Of a DNA stretch of 64,000 nt, positions 20,546 to 28,296 are shown piece after piece. The number at the start of each line of letters is the position of its first letter. Within the stretch, counting starts at the first letter, position 1. The notes under the pieces are model-generated. The model worked only from the letters and a program-made list of their open reading frames with translations. It was not told the DNA's origin and searched no databases. The DNA is taken from assembly GCA_963816795.1 (NCBI GenBank), contig CAWFLT010000014.1:124001-188000 (forward strand), in the 5' to 3' direction. This DNA comes from CAWFLT01 sp963816795. Lineage in GTDB: Bacteria; Acidobacteriota; Vicinamibacteria; Vicinamibacterales; SCN-69-37. A program made the position numbers and the translations under genes.

Positions 20546-21854
20546 TCAGTGCGCGACGAGCGCGCGGGCGCTCGACCGCCAGGGCGCCGGCACGGTGCAA
20601 CGGCCTTCCCGGATGTGCGCTTCGTATTCCGCGCGGAACATCTTGACGGTCGAGAGGACGGGCGTCGCCGCGGCGTCGCCAAAGGCACACAGCGTCTTGC
20701 CCAGGATGTTGTTCGCGATCGACAACAGCAGATCGAGATCGCGCATTTCGCCTTCGCCACGCTCGATCTTGCCGAGCAGGCGATACAGCCAGTCGCCGCC
20801 CTCACGGCACGGCGTGCACTTGCCGCACGACTCGTGCTTGTAGAAGTGCAGCAGGTTCTCCGCCGCCCACACCATGCACGTCGTCTCGTCCATGACGATG
20901 ATGCCGGCCGAGCCGAGGAACGAGCCGGCCTGCGCGATGCCGTCGAAGCTGGCCGGAACGTCGATCTGATCGGGCAGCAGCACCGGCACCGACGAGCCGC
21001 CCGGAATGACGCACTTCAGTTGGTGCCCGCCGCGGATGCCGCCGGCGAACTTCTCGTCGTAGATCAGCTCCTTCAGCGTCACGGTCATCGGCGCTTCGTA
21101 CGTGCCGGGCCGCTTCACGTGACCGCTGATGCAGAAGAGCTTCGGGCCGCCGTTCTTCTCGGGGCCGAGCTTCGCGAACCACTCCGCGCCGCGTTCGACG
21201 ATGAGCGGCACGTTACAGAGCGTCTCGACGTTGTTGACGGCCGTCGGGCAGTTGTAGAGCCCCTCGACGGCCGGGAAACGGCGGCTTGATCCGCGGCTGG
21301 GCGCGCTTCCCTTCCAGCGACTCGATGAGCGCCGTTTCTTCGCCCGCTTCATACGCGCCGGCGCCGCGATGCACGTAGATCTCGCAGTCGAAGCCGGTGC
21401 CCATGATGTTCTTGCCGAGGTAGCCGGCCGCGCGCGCCTTGGCGAGCTCGGCCTCGAGCACTTCCTGCACGTGGTAGAACTCGCCGCGAATGTAGATGTA
21501 GGCGACCTTCGCGCCGATCGCGAAGCAGCCGATCAGGCAGCCTTCGAAGAGCAGGTGCGGGTTGCGCTCCATGAGCACGTGGTCCTTGAACGTGCCCGGC
21601 TCGCTCTCGTCGGCGTTGCAACAGATGTACTTCGGCTTCGGCGACTTCTTGTCGACGAACTGCCACTTCATGCCGGTCGGAAACCCGGCGCCGCCACGGC
21701 CGCGCAGCCCCGACGCCTTGACCATGTCGACGATGGCGTCCGGCGTCATGCCCAGCGCCTTCTTCAGCGCCTGGTAGCCGCCCTGCTTCTGGACGTACGA
21801 GTCCAGCGTGAAGCTGTTCGGCTCGCGAATGTACTTCGTCAGTAGCGGTTCCAT
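20546..21854 (-). CDS. nuoF: NADH-quinone oxidoreductase subunit F (frameshifted)
   Basis: The NADH- and FMN-binding flavoprotein of the peripheral arm. The N-terminal half has GLRGRGGAGFPTGMKW and the CNADESEPGTFKDH loop that bind FMN and NADH. The C-terminal half has ESCGKCTPCREG with a later cysteine (KTLCAFGD), the four ligands of cluster N3. The frame changes near 21278 within KPPFP/AVEGLYNCPTAVNNVE. The ATG at 21854 overlaps the nuoE stop by one base. Presence of an NADH-binding subunit means this complex I was built to use NADH rather than ferredoxin or F420. Confidence 0.95.
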
Positions 21855-22441
21855 CACGCCGGCTCCACTTTCAGATAGCAGCCCGTCACCGTCGCTGCGG
21901 CGCCGCGCTGGCGGAGTCCGTCGACAAGCACGCGCACGTCTTCGGGCTTCTGGCATTCCTGCCAATGGTCGTTCACGCCGACGACCGGCGCGCGGTCGCA
22001 GGCGCCGAGGCACTCGACCTCGAGCAGCGTGAATTCGCCGGCGTTGTCGGTCTCGCCCGGCGCGATGCCGAGCGTCTTCGACAGTTCCTCGGTGACCCGC
22101 TCGGCGCCCATCAGCGCGCACGAGAGCGTCCGGCAGACCAGCAGCACGTGCTTGCCGACCGGGCGCGTGTAGAACATCGTGTAGTAGGTGACGACGTCCT
22201 CGACGTCGGCCGGCGTGCAGCCGATCGCGGACGCCACGTGCTTCATCGCGTTGCGGGTGAGATAGCCCTGCTGATGCTGCGCGAGATAGAGCGCGGCCAG
22301 AATCGCGGACTTGCGCTGCTCGGGCGGATACCGCGCGCAGATCTCCTCGAGCTTCGCGCGATTCTCGTCGGTGTAGGTGAACACCGGCCCTTCTTCAGGC
22401 AGCGCGCGCGCGGACTTGTGATGTCCGCGGCCGTAGTCCAT
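21854..22441 (-). CDS. nuoE: NADH-quinone oxidoreductase subunit E
   Basis: The [2Fe-2S] (N1a) subunit that partners NuoF. The 195-residue product has a thioredoxin-like fold region with CRTLSC (first two cysteines) and ECLGACDRAP (last two), spaced as in the family. The helical N-terminal domain reads ILAALYLAQHQQGYLT. The ATG at 22441 gives about 20 residues before the conserved domain. A GC-rich open stretch upstream in another frame (to 22575) begins at the nuoD stop and could belong to the true start if an indel is present, so the N-terminus is not certain. Confidence 0.93.
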   Translation of the reverse strand: MDYGRGHHKSARALPEEGPVFTYTDENRAKLEEICARYPPEQRKSAILAALYLAQHQQGYLTRNAMKHVASAIGCTPADVEDVVTYYTMFYTRPVGKHVLLVCRTLSCALMGAERVTEELSKTLGIAPGETDNAGEFTLLEVECLGACDRAPVVGVNDHWQECQKPEDVRVLVDGLRQRGAAATVTGCYLKVEPA

Positions 22442-22571
22442 GTCGGATGAAAAGTCATGACTTGGGCCCCGTCAGAGGTCTCAGCAAGATCGCTCGCAGG
22501 CGACCCCACCCCCGGCTCGCCCGCGCTGCGGCGCTCGCTTCGCTCGCTCTCCTCGCGCGGACTCTTGCCGC
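22442..22571. repeat. GC-rich nuoD-nuoE spacer with short repeats
   Basis: This 130-base spacer is unusual in an operon where other genes overlap. It is rich in GCTCGC/CGAGCG and GCGGCGC units (22520-22560) and a stretch of C-runs (GACCCCACCCCC). One minus-strand frame is open across it, but its product (Ser/Glu/Arg-rich) resembles no Nuo protein. I read it as a repeat-derived insertion. Confidence 0.4.
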
Positions 22572-23759
22572 TCATCGGTCAACGTCTCCCATGACGACGT
22601 CCGTCGATCCAATGACCGCGATCAAGTCGGCGATCAGGCCGCCGACGACCATCTTCGGGAGCGCCTGGCAGGCGTAGAAGCTCGGCGCGCGGGGTTTGAC
22701 GCGGATCGGCCGGTTGCCGCCGTCGGAGACGAGGTAGAACCCGTGCTCGCCGCGCGGGCCTTCGATCGGCACGTAACACTCGCCCTTCGGCACGTTGAAG
22801 CCCTGCGAGTAAATCAGGAAGTGCTGAATCAGCGCTTCCATCTCGGTGTAGACACGGTCCTTGGGCGGCGGCACGTAGCGGAAATCGCCGCAGTCGTAGG
22901 CGCCGGTCGGCGAGATCCGCGCGAGCGCCTGCTGGCAGATCTTCGTGCTCTCGCGCATCTCCTGCATCTTCACCTGGTAGCGCGCGAAGACGTCGCCCTC
23001 GGTCGCGGTCGGAACGTTGAAGTCGAACGTCTCGTACTTGAGGTACGGGAACGTCTTGCGGACGTCGTACGGGATGCCGACCGCGCGGGCCAACGGGCCG
23101 ACCAGGCCCATCGCCAGCGTCTCTTCGCGCGAGAGCTTGCCGACGCCGACCGTCCGCTTCGTCCAGACCTGGTTCTTGGTGAGGAGCTTCTCGTACTCGT
23201 CGAGCTTGCCGGGAAACTTGTCGAGAAACGCCTTCGTGGCCTCGTGGAACCCGCGCGGCAAATCCTCGCGCAGCCCGCCGATGCGGATGTAGCTCGGAAA
23301 GAGCCGGAATCCTGCCAGCCGCTCGTTCAGGTCGAGCAACTGCTCCCGCTCGCGGAAGCAGTACATCATCACGGAGATCGCGCCGATCTCCATGCCGTGC
23401 GTGCCGAGCCAGACCAGATGGCTCGCCAACCGCTGCAGCTCGGCGATGAGCACGCGAATCCAGATCACGCGATCCGGCATCGCGGCTTCGATGCCGATCA
23501 GCCGCTCGGCTGACATACAGAACGCGAGGCTGTTCGACTGCGCGCCGAGATAATCCATCCGCTCGACGAGCGGGACGACCTGCTGCCACTTCTTCTGCTC
23601 GGCCGTCTTCTCGATCCCGGTGTGGAGATACCCGATCGTCGGATCGATCTTGACGATGTTTTCGCCGTCGAGCTCGAGCACCAGACGCAAGACGCCGTGC
23701 GTGCTGGGGTGCTGCGGCCCCATGTTGACGGTCATCGTTTCGGATCGAAGTTCTGGCAT
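22572..23759 (-). CDS. nuoD: NADH-quinone oxidoreductase subunit D
   Basis: The 49-kDa-type subunit lining the quinone site (395 residues, intact). It begins with MTVNMGPQHPSTHGVLR, followed by GYLHTGIEKTAE and YLGAQSNSLAF. The histidine and tyrosine of these segments contact quinone in known structures. It ends with LIAVIGSTDVVMGDVDR, the standard NuoD C-terminus. The ATG at 23759 gives seven residues before the conserved start. The length matches the family. It is a stand-alone D, not a CD fusion. Confidence 0.97.
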   Translation of the reverse strand: MPELRSETMTVNMGPQHPSTHGVLRLVLELDGENIVKIDPTIGYLHTGIEKTAEQKKWQQVVPLVERMDYLGAQSNSLAFCMSAERLIGIEAAMPDRVIWIRVLIAELQRLASHLVWLGTHGMEIGAISVMMYCFREREQLLDLNERLAGFRLFPSYIRIGGLREDLPRGFHEATKAFLDKFPGKLDEYEKLLTKNQVWTKRTVGVGKLSREETLAMGLVGPLARAVGIPYDVRKTFPYLKYETFDFNVPTATEGDVFARYQVKMQEMRESTKICQQALARISPTGAYDCGDFRYVPPPKDRVYTEMEALIQHFLIYSQGFNVPKGECYVPIEGPRGEHGFYLVSDGGNRPIRVKPRAPSFYACQALPKMVVGGLIADLIAVIGSTDVVMGDVDR

Positions 23760-23793
23760 TCCTGTCTCGCCTGTCTAAAAACCTGTCTTTACT

Positions 23794-23854
23794 GACATGA
23801 AGGGCATGAAGGGAGTGAAGTTCGGCCTTCACCTTCCTTCATCGTCTTCATGTC
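23794..23854. repeat. inverted 9-mer repeat element at the nuoC-nuoD boundary
   Basis: GACATGAAG at 23794-23802 is the perfect inverse of CTTCATGTC at 23846-23854. Between them are further copies of an ATGAAGGGC-like unit and an inner GTGAA/TTCAC pair around GTTCGGCC. The right arm contains the nuoC stop codon. The unit resembles the 9-bp repeat at 1868-1905. Confidence 0.65.
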
Positions 23855-24462
23855 TTTTGATCCGAGCCCGGCAATCGCGCCTGTGTGGCCGCGCGATCGC
23901 GCTCGGCCCGAATATTCGCCGCAAACTCCTCCACCGAGAGCTGCACCGGTGACCAGGCCGCGGTGTCCTTGCGGACCTGCACTGGATAGTCCTTCCGGAG
24001 CGGATGCCCTTCCCAGTCATCGGCCGTGAGAATCCGCCGCAGGTCGGGATGGCCATCGAACGAGAGCCCGAACAGATCGAACACTTCGCGTTCCGGCCAG
24101 TTCGCGGCCGGGAACACGCTGACCAGGCTCGGCACGCGCGGATCGGCGCCCGGGACGCGCACTTTGACGCGCAGGCGGCGCGGCTCGGCGGCCGACACGT
24201 AGCCGGGCGCCTTGTAGGCCTCGCCGAGGCACGCCAGGTGGTACACGACCTCGTACCGCGGCTCCGCGGGCAGGTAGTCGGCCGCCGTCACGTCCGCGAA
24301 GAAGGTGAACTGGAGCGCGGGGTCGTCACGCAGCGTCTCCATCACCTCGAGCAGATGCTCGCGGTCGACGAAGATCGTCGGCATGTCGGGGCTCGTCGCC
24401 GCTTCGATCGCGGCGTCGGGCTGCCGGTGACGGAGGAGGTCGACGACGGACTCGGCGCTCAT
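23848..24462 (-). CDS. nuoC: NADH-quinone oxidoreductase subunit C
   Basis: The 30-kDa-type subunit of complex I (204 residues, intact). The diagnostic block is WPEREVFDLFGLSFDGHPDL followed by ILTADDWEGHPLRKDYP. It binds NuoD and NuoB in the peripheral arm. The ATG at 24462 overlaps the nuoB stop by 4 bases (ATGA). The last residues, after about RLPGSDQKT, lie inside a repeat element, so the extreme C-terminus is probably not conserved. Confidence 0.96.
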   Translation of the reverse strand: MSAESVVDLLRHRQPDAAIEAATSPDMPTIFVDREHLLEVMETLRDDPALQFTFFADVTAADYLPAEPRYEVVYHLACLGEAYKAPGYVSAAEPRRLRVKVRVPGADPRVPSLVSVFPAANWPEREVFDLFGLSFDGHPDLRRILTADDWEGHPLRKDYPVQVRKDTAAWSPVQLSVEEFAANIRAERDRAATQARLPGSDQKT

Positions 24463-24929
24463 GCGCTCATCCGTGACGTGTCGATCTTGCGCTGGAGTTG
24501 GACGATGCCGTAGATGAGCGCCTCCGGCCGCGGCGGGCAGCCAGGCACGAAGACGTCAATCGGCACCACCTGGTCGCACCCCTGGACGATGGCGTAGTTG
24601 TCGAACACGCCGCCGCAGCTGGCGCACGCGCCCATCGAGATCACCCACTTGGGCTCGGGCATCTGGTCGTAGATGCGGCGCAGCACGGGCGCCATTTTCC
24701 GCGACAGCCGGCCGGCGACGATCATCAAGTCGGATTGCCGCGGCGAGCCGCGAAAGACTTCGGCGCCGAACCGCGCGATGTCGTACCGGCCGCAGCTCAT
24801 CGCCATCATCTCGATCGCGCAGCACGCCAGGCCGAACGTGACCGGCCAGATCGCCGATCGGCGCGCCCACTGCACCATCTTCTCAACCGTCGTCGTCAGA
24901 TATTGGGATTTCGATATCAGCCATAGCAA
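24459..24929 (-). CDS. nuoB: NADH-quinone oxidoreductase subunit B
   Basis: Carries cluster N2, the last iron-sulfur centre before quinone. The product shows FGLACCAIEMM (tandem cysteines), SMGACASCGG and VPGCPPRPEALIYG, giving all four N2 ligands. The longest ORF uses TTG at 24929. However, ATG at 24924 in another frame reads MADIEIP and would join LTTTVEKMVQWARR after a one-base change, which looks more like a real N-terminus. The upstream repeat region (24952-25077) separates it from nuoA. It overlaps nuoC by 4 bases. Confidence 0.94.
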   Translation of the reverse strand: MLWLISKSQYLTTTVEKMVQWARRSAIWPVTFGLACCAIEMMAMSCGRYDIARFGAEVFRGSPRQSDLMIVAGRLSRKMAPVLRRIYDQMPEPKWVISMGACASCGGVFDNYAIVQGCDQVVPIDVFVPGCPPRPEALIYGIVQLQRKIDTSRMSA

Positions 24930-24951
24930 TCTCTAATCAGTCGAGGCAGAG

Positions 24952-25077
24952 GCTCAGACCCGCCTTACGGCAGCAGGGTCAGCCCCTCATCTTTCGGCGC
25001 GCTCCGCGCGCTTGCCTCTCTTCGAGGTGGAGGGGTCAGACCCGGCTTACGCCAAGCAGGGTCAGACCCCTCATCTT
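24952..25077. repeat. paired GGTCAGACCC repeats between nuoA and nuoB
   Basis: Two direct copies of about 43 bases, 24952-24994 and 25034-25077, share the pattern tCAGACCCGsCTTACGsC followed by AGCAGGGTCAG and CCCCTCATCTTT. They are separated by 39 bases containing a GCGCGCTCCGCGCGC palindrome. GGGTCTGACCC-type palindromes recur in each copy. The second copy overlaps the last codons of nuoA. No ORF is present. Confidence 0.75.
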
Positions 25078-25442
25078 TCTCTGGTACCACTCCAATCAAA
25101 GGCCCCCTTGCGCCAGACGTAGACGTATCCGGTCACCAGGAGGCCGAAAAACGTGACGACTTGCCAGTAGCCGACCATCCCGAGATCGCGGAAGGCGACC
25201 GCCCAGGGATAGAGGAAGGCTATTTCGATGTCGAAGAGCAGGAAGATCATGGCGACGAGGTAGAACTTGACGGACTGACGCTCGCGCGCGTCGCCGACGG
25301 CGGGCATGCCGCACTCGTAGGGCGCAGACTTTTCGGGCGTCGGCTTTCTCGGGCCGATGAACTGGGACAGCAGGACGTTACCGGCGGCAAAGCCGATCCC
25401 GAGGCCGATCATGATCACGATGGGCAGAAAGCCAGATATCAC
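25071..25442 (-). CDS. nuoA: NADH-quinone oxidoreductase subunit A
   Basis: A three-helix membrane subunit of complex I. Markers are KSAPYECGMPAVGDARERQSVKF and VAMIFLLFDIEIAFLYPWAVAF, the latter with the acidic pair of the family. I chose GTG at 25442 (VISGFLPIVIMIG) over TTG at 25493, because GGAG lies 8 bases upstream and the length (123 residues) fits. It is the first gene of the operon, and a candidate promoter lies at 25497-25525. Confidence 0.95.
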   Translation of the reverse strand: MISGFLPIVIMIGLGIGFAAGNVLLSQFIGPRKPTPEKSAPYECGMPAVGDARERQSVKFYLVAMIFLLFDIEIAFLYPWAVAFRDLGMVGYWQVVTFFGLLVTGYVYVWRKGAFDWSGTRER

Positions 25443-25496
25443 GTCGGGGTCTCCGGGCGGGATCTTGCGGGCGCTTGTGCCCCGGAAGATCAAGCA

Positions 25497-25525
25497 ACGA
25501 TAACGAAAAACAGGGTTTCGGGCAA
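25497..25525 (-). promoter_or_regulatory. possible promoter of the nuo operon
   Basis: On the minus strand TTGCCC (25525-25520) and TATCGT (25502-25497) are 17 bases apart, about 55 bases upstream of the chosen nuoA start. The match to consensus is moderate. The position, between rmlC and nuoA, is the only plausible site for an operon promoter. Confidence 0.3.
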
Positions 25526-25584
25526 TGGCGAAGTCGGTCGGGCCCTACGGCCATGACCTGCAGCAAGACACTCCCCGCCAGAAC

Positions 25585-26142
25585 TCAATCGAACGCCGGA
25601 TTCCGGCGGTAGTCCTGAAAGCTGCGCTGCTGCTGGTCCCGCCGCGAGAGCACTGGATCGGTGTACGGCCACGCGATGCCGATGTCCGGATCGTTCCAGG
25701 CGATGCCGCCCTCGGCATCGGGCCGGTAGTAGCCCGTCTGCTTGTATTGCACTTCGCAGTAGTCCGAGAGCGTCGCGAACCCGTGCGCAAAGCCGACCGG
25801 CACGTAGACGAGCCGCTTGTTCTCGGCCGAGAGCTCGATCGAGAACCACTGGCCGAACGTCGGTGAGCTGGCGCGCAGATCGACCGCGACATCGAGCATC
25901 CGTCCGACGGTGCACCGCACCAGCTTGCCGAGCGGTTCGCGCATGTCCTGATAGTGCATCCCGCGAAGCACGCCGTAGCGCGAGGCGGAGTGCGAGTCCT
26001 GCACGAAGTCGTGCGGCAGACCGGCCGCGGCGAAGTCCGCCTTGTTCCAGCTCTCGAGGAAGAACCCGCGATCGTCCTTCGCGTGGTCGATGTCCACGAC
26101 GACCAGCCCCGCCAGCGGGGTGGGGGTCACATGAGTTTTCAT
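25585..26142 (-). CDS. rfbC: dTDP-4-dehydrorhamnose 3,5-epimerase
   Basis: A cupin-fold epimerase of dTDP-L-rhamnose synthesis (185 residues). It has DDRGFFLESW near the start, the catalytic histidine in GVLRGMHYQ, and the later KLVRCTVGRMLDVAVDLR and GFAHGFATL segments. These match the rfbC/rmlC family closely. It is the third gene in an rmlA-rmlB-rmlC order, 16 bases downstream of rmlB. rmlD (the final reductase) is not present in the window. A second, more distant member of the family lies at 46973-47503. Confidence 0.95.
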   Translation of the reverse strand: MKTHVTPTPLAGLVVVDIDHAKDDRGFFLESWNKADFAAAGLPHDFVQDSHSASRYGVLRGMHYQDMREPLGKLVRCTVGRMLDVAVDLRASSPTFGQWFSIELSAENKRLVYVPVGFAHGFATLSDYCEVQYKQTGYYRPDAEGGIAWNDPDIGIAWPYTDPVLSRRDQQQRSFQDYRRNPAFD

Positions 26143-26158
26143 AGTCAGGTTGTGAAGG

Positions 26159-27181
26159 TCAGGAGACGGGCGATCGGCTGCCGTACTGAGCCTGATAGTA
26201 GGCCTTGAACGCCGGATCCTGTTCCTTGATCGGGCGCCACCACCACTCGTTCTGCTGGAACCATTCCACCGTCTTCGCCAGGCCGGTCTCGAACGGCACC
26301 TGTGGTTGCCAGCCGGCGGTTCTGAGCTTCGTCGTATCGAGCGAGTAACGCCGGTCGTGGCCCGGCCGGTCGGCGACCGGCTTGATCAGGGCGTCGGTGC
26401 GACCGACCAGACGCAGGATCGTCTTCGTCAGCTCGATGTTGGTGAGCTCGTGGCCGCCGCCGACGTTGTACACCTCACCCGGCTGGCCCTGGTCGATGAG
26501 TTGATCGATCGCGCGGCAGTGGTCTTCGACGTGCAGCCAGTCGCGGACGTTCAGGCCGTCGCCGTACAGGGGCACGGGGATGTTGTCGATCGCATTGGTG
26601 ATGAAGAGCGGAATGACCTTCTCCGGAAACTGGTTCGGCCCGTAGTTGTTCGACGCCCGCGTGACGATGACCGGCACGCCGTAGGTCGCCCAATAGCTGT
26701 AGGCGAGCCGATCGGCGCCGGCCTTGCTGGCCGAGTACGGATTGCGCGGCCGCAGCTCGTCGGTTTCCCGACTGTGCCCGGTCGGCACGGTGCCGTAGAC
26801 CTCGTCGGTCGAAATCTGGACGAACTTGCGGAGGCGCGGGGCGGAGCGTGCCGCCTCGAGCAGGACGAACGTGCCGATGACGTCGGTGCGGATGAAGTCT
26901 CCGGCGGCCAGGATCGACCGATCGACGTGCGTTTCGGCCGCGAAGTGCACGACGACGTCCGCCTGCTGGACGAGCGGCGCGGCGACGCCGGCGTCGGCGA
27001 TGTCGCCCTTGACGAACGTGTGGCGCGGGCTGTCGATCACGTCCTGCAGGTTCTCCATCCGGCCGGCGTACGTCAGCTTGTCGAGCGTCGTGATGTGCCA
27101 GTCGGGATGCGCGCCATGCGCCCAGCGCACGAAATTGGACCCGATGAATCCGGCGCCACCCGTGACGAGAACCTCTACCAT
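26159..27181 (-). CDS. rfbB: dTDP-glucose 4,6-dehydratase
   Basis: An SDR-fold dehydratase converting dTDP-glucose to dTDP-4-keto-6-deoxyglucose (340 residues). It has the NAD motif VTGGAGFIGSNFVRW, HFAAETHVDRSI, ISTDEVYG and the catalytic YSASKAG, then NNYGPNQFPEKVIP and GDGLNVRDWLHVEDHC, all standard for RmlB. The ATG at 27181 overlaps the rmlA stop by 7 bases. The C-terminal WWW(R)PIK segment is also typical. It feeds rhamnose and possibly other 6-deoxysugars of the surface polymer. Confidence 0.96.
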   Translation of the reverse strand: MVEVLVTGGAGFIGSNFVRWAHGAHPDWHITTLDKLTYAGRMENLQDVIDSPRHTFVKGDIADAGVAAPLVQQADVVVHFAAETHVDRSILAAGDFIRTDVIGTFVLLEAARSAPRLRKFVQISTDEVYGTVPTGHSRETDELRPRNPYSASKAGADRLAYSYWATYGVPVIVTRASNNYGPNQFPEKVIPLFITNAIDNIPVPLYGDGLNVRDWLHVEDHCRAIDQLIDQGQPGEVYNVGGGHELTNIELTKTILRLVGRTDALIKPVADRPGHDRRYSLDTTKLRTAGWQPQVPFETGLAKTVEWFQQNEWWWRPIKEQDPAFKAYYQAQYGSRSPVS

Positions 27182-28242
27182 CGAATGCCTACCTCGGAAT
27201 TGTCGCCGAGCATGAAACGGTACGCGGACGGCCGCACCGGCAGGCGATGGATGCGGACGTTGCGTCCGATCAGGCTGTCCTCGATCCGGTTGGCGAGGTC
27301 GGTGATCACGGCGCCCTCGAGCACGATGCTGTGCTCGATTTCGGTGTCGCGCACTTCGACGCGATTGCCGATCGACGTGAACGGCCCGACGTAGGCGCCG
27401 GAGATGCGCGCTCCGGCGCCGATCAGCGCGGGGCCCCGCACGACGGAGCGCTCGATCTGCGCGCCTGCCTCGATCACGACCTTCCCTTCGACGCGCGACT
27501 CGGCGTCCACCGTGCCGTCGATGCGGCGCTCGATCGTGTCGAGGATCAGGCGATTGGCCTCGAGCATGTCCTCGAGCTTCCCGGTGTCCTTCCACCAGCC
27601 TTCGACCAGGTGCGGGCGCACCTCGAGGCCGCGATCGATCAGGTCCTGAATGGCGTCGGTGATCTCGAGCTCGTTCCTGAAACTGGGCTTGATGCGCTTG
27701 ACCGAGGTGAACACCTCGTGGCTGAACATGTAGACGCCGACCAGCGCGAGATCGCTCTTCGGTTCCTTCGGCTTCTCCACGAGGCGGACGACGCGGCCGC
27801 CGGCCAGCTCGGCGACGCCGAACATCTGCGGGTCGGGCACGCGGGTCAGCAGAATCTGCGCCGCCGGCCGCTCGCGTTCGAATTCCTCCACGAACCGGCT
27901 GATGCCGCGGTTCAGGAGGTTGTCGCCGAGGTACATGACGAACGGATCGCCGTTGATGAACGCCTCGCTGATCATCACCGCGTGCGCCAGGCCCCGCGGG
28001 GCGTCCTGTTCGATGTATTCGACCCGCGCGCCGAACCGTGAGCCGTCGCCGACGGCGGCCCGGATCTCAGCCTGCGTGTCGCCGACCACGATCCCGATGT
28101 CGCGAATGCCGGCGGCCACGAGCGCCTCGAGCCCATAGAAGAGCACCGGTTTGTTCGCGACCGGCACCAGCTGCTTCGCACTGGTATAGGTAATCGGGCG
28201 GAGCCGCGTGCCCTTTCCGCCACTCAGGATCAGACCCTTCAT
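27175..28242 (-). CDS. rfbA: glucose-1-phosphate thymidylyltransferase, long form
   Basis: Makes dTDP-glucose from glucose-1-phosphate and dTTP. The N-terminal nucleotidyltransferase domain has LSGGKGTRLRPITYTSAKQL and GDNLLNRGI; WWKDTGKLEDMLEAN follows. The C-terminal 110 residues form a left-handed beta-helix (repeating hexads such as GPALIGAGARISGAYVGPF). This places it in the long RmlA group rather than the 290-residue enterobacterial type. The ATG at 28242 is the family start (MKGLILSGG). First gene of rmlABC. Confidence 0.93.
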   Translation of the reverse strand: MKGLILSGGKGTRLRPITYTSAKQLVPVANKPVLFYGLEALVAAGIRDIGIVVGDTQAEIRAAVGDGSRFGARVEYIEQDAPRGLAHAVMISEAFINGDPFVMYLGDNLLNRGISRFVEEFERERPAAQILLTRVPDPQMFGVAELAGGRVVRLVEKPKEPKSDLALVGVYMFSHEVFTSVKRIKPSFRNELEITDAIQDLIDRGLEVRPHLVEGWWKDTGKLEDMLEANRLILDTIERRIDGTVDAESRVEGKVVIEAGAQIERSVVRGPALIGAGARISGAYVGPFTSIGNRVEVRDTEIEHSIVLEGAVITDLANRIEDSLIGRNVRIHRLPVRPSAYRFMLGDNSEVGIRW

Positions 28243-28296
28243 CGGGGAGCTATCTTATCGCGATCGTGCGCGTCTCCCGCGAGGGCTTCACGTGAA

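Noticed and set aside
22243..22575. Ser/Glu/Arg-rich minus-strand ORF across the nuoD-nuoE gap
   Set aside because: The frame runs through GC-rich repeats, overlaps nuoE, and has no similarity to Nuo proteins that I can see.
24952..25077. Possible insertion sequence between nuoA and nuoB
   Set aside because: Too short for a transposase and no target-site duplication can be seen; better described as a short repeat element.
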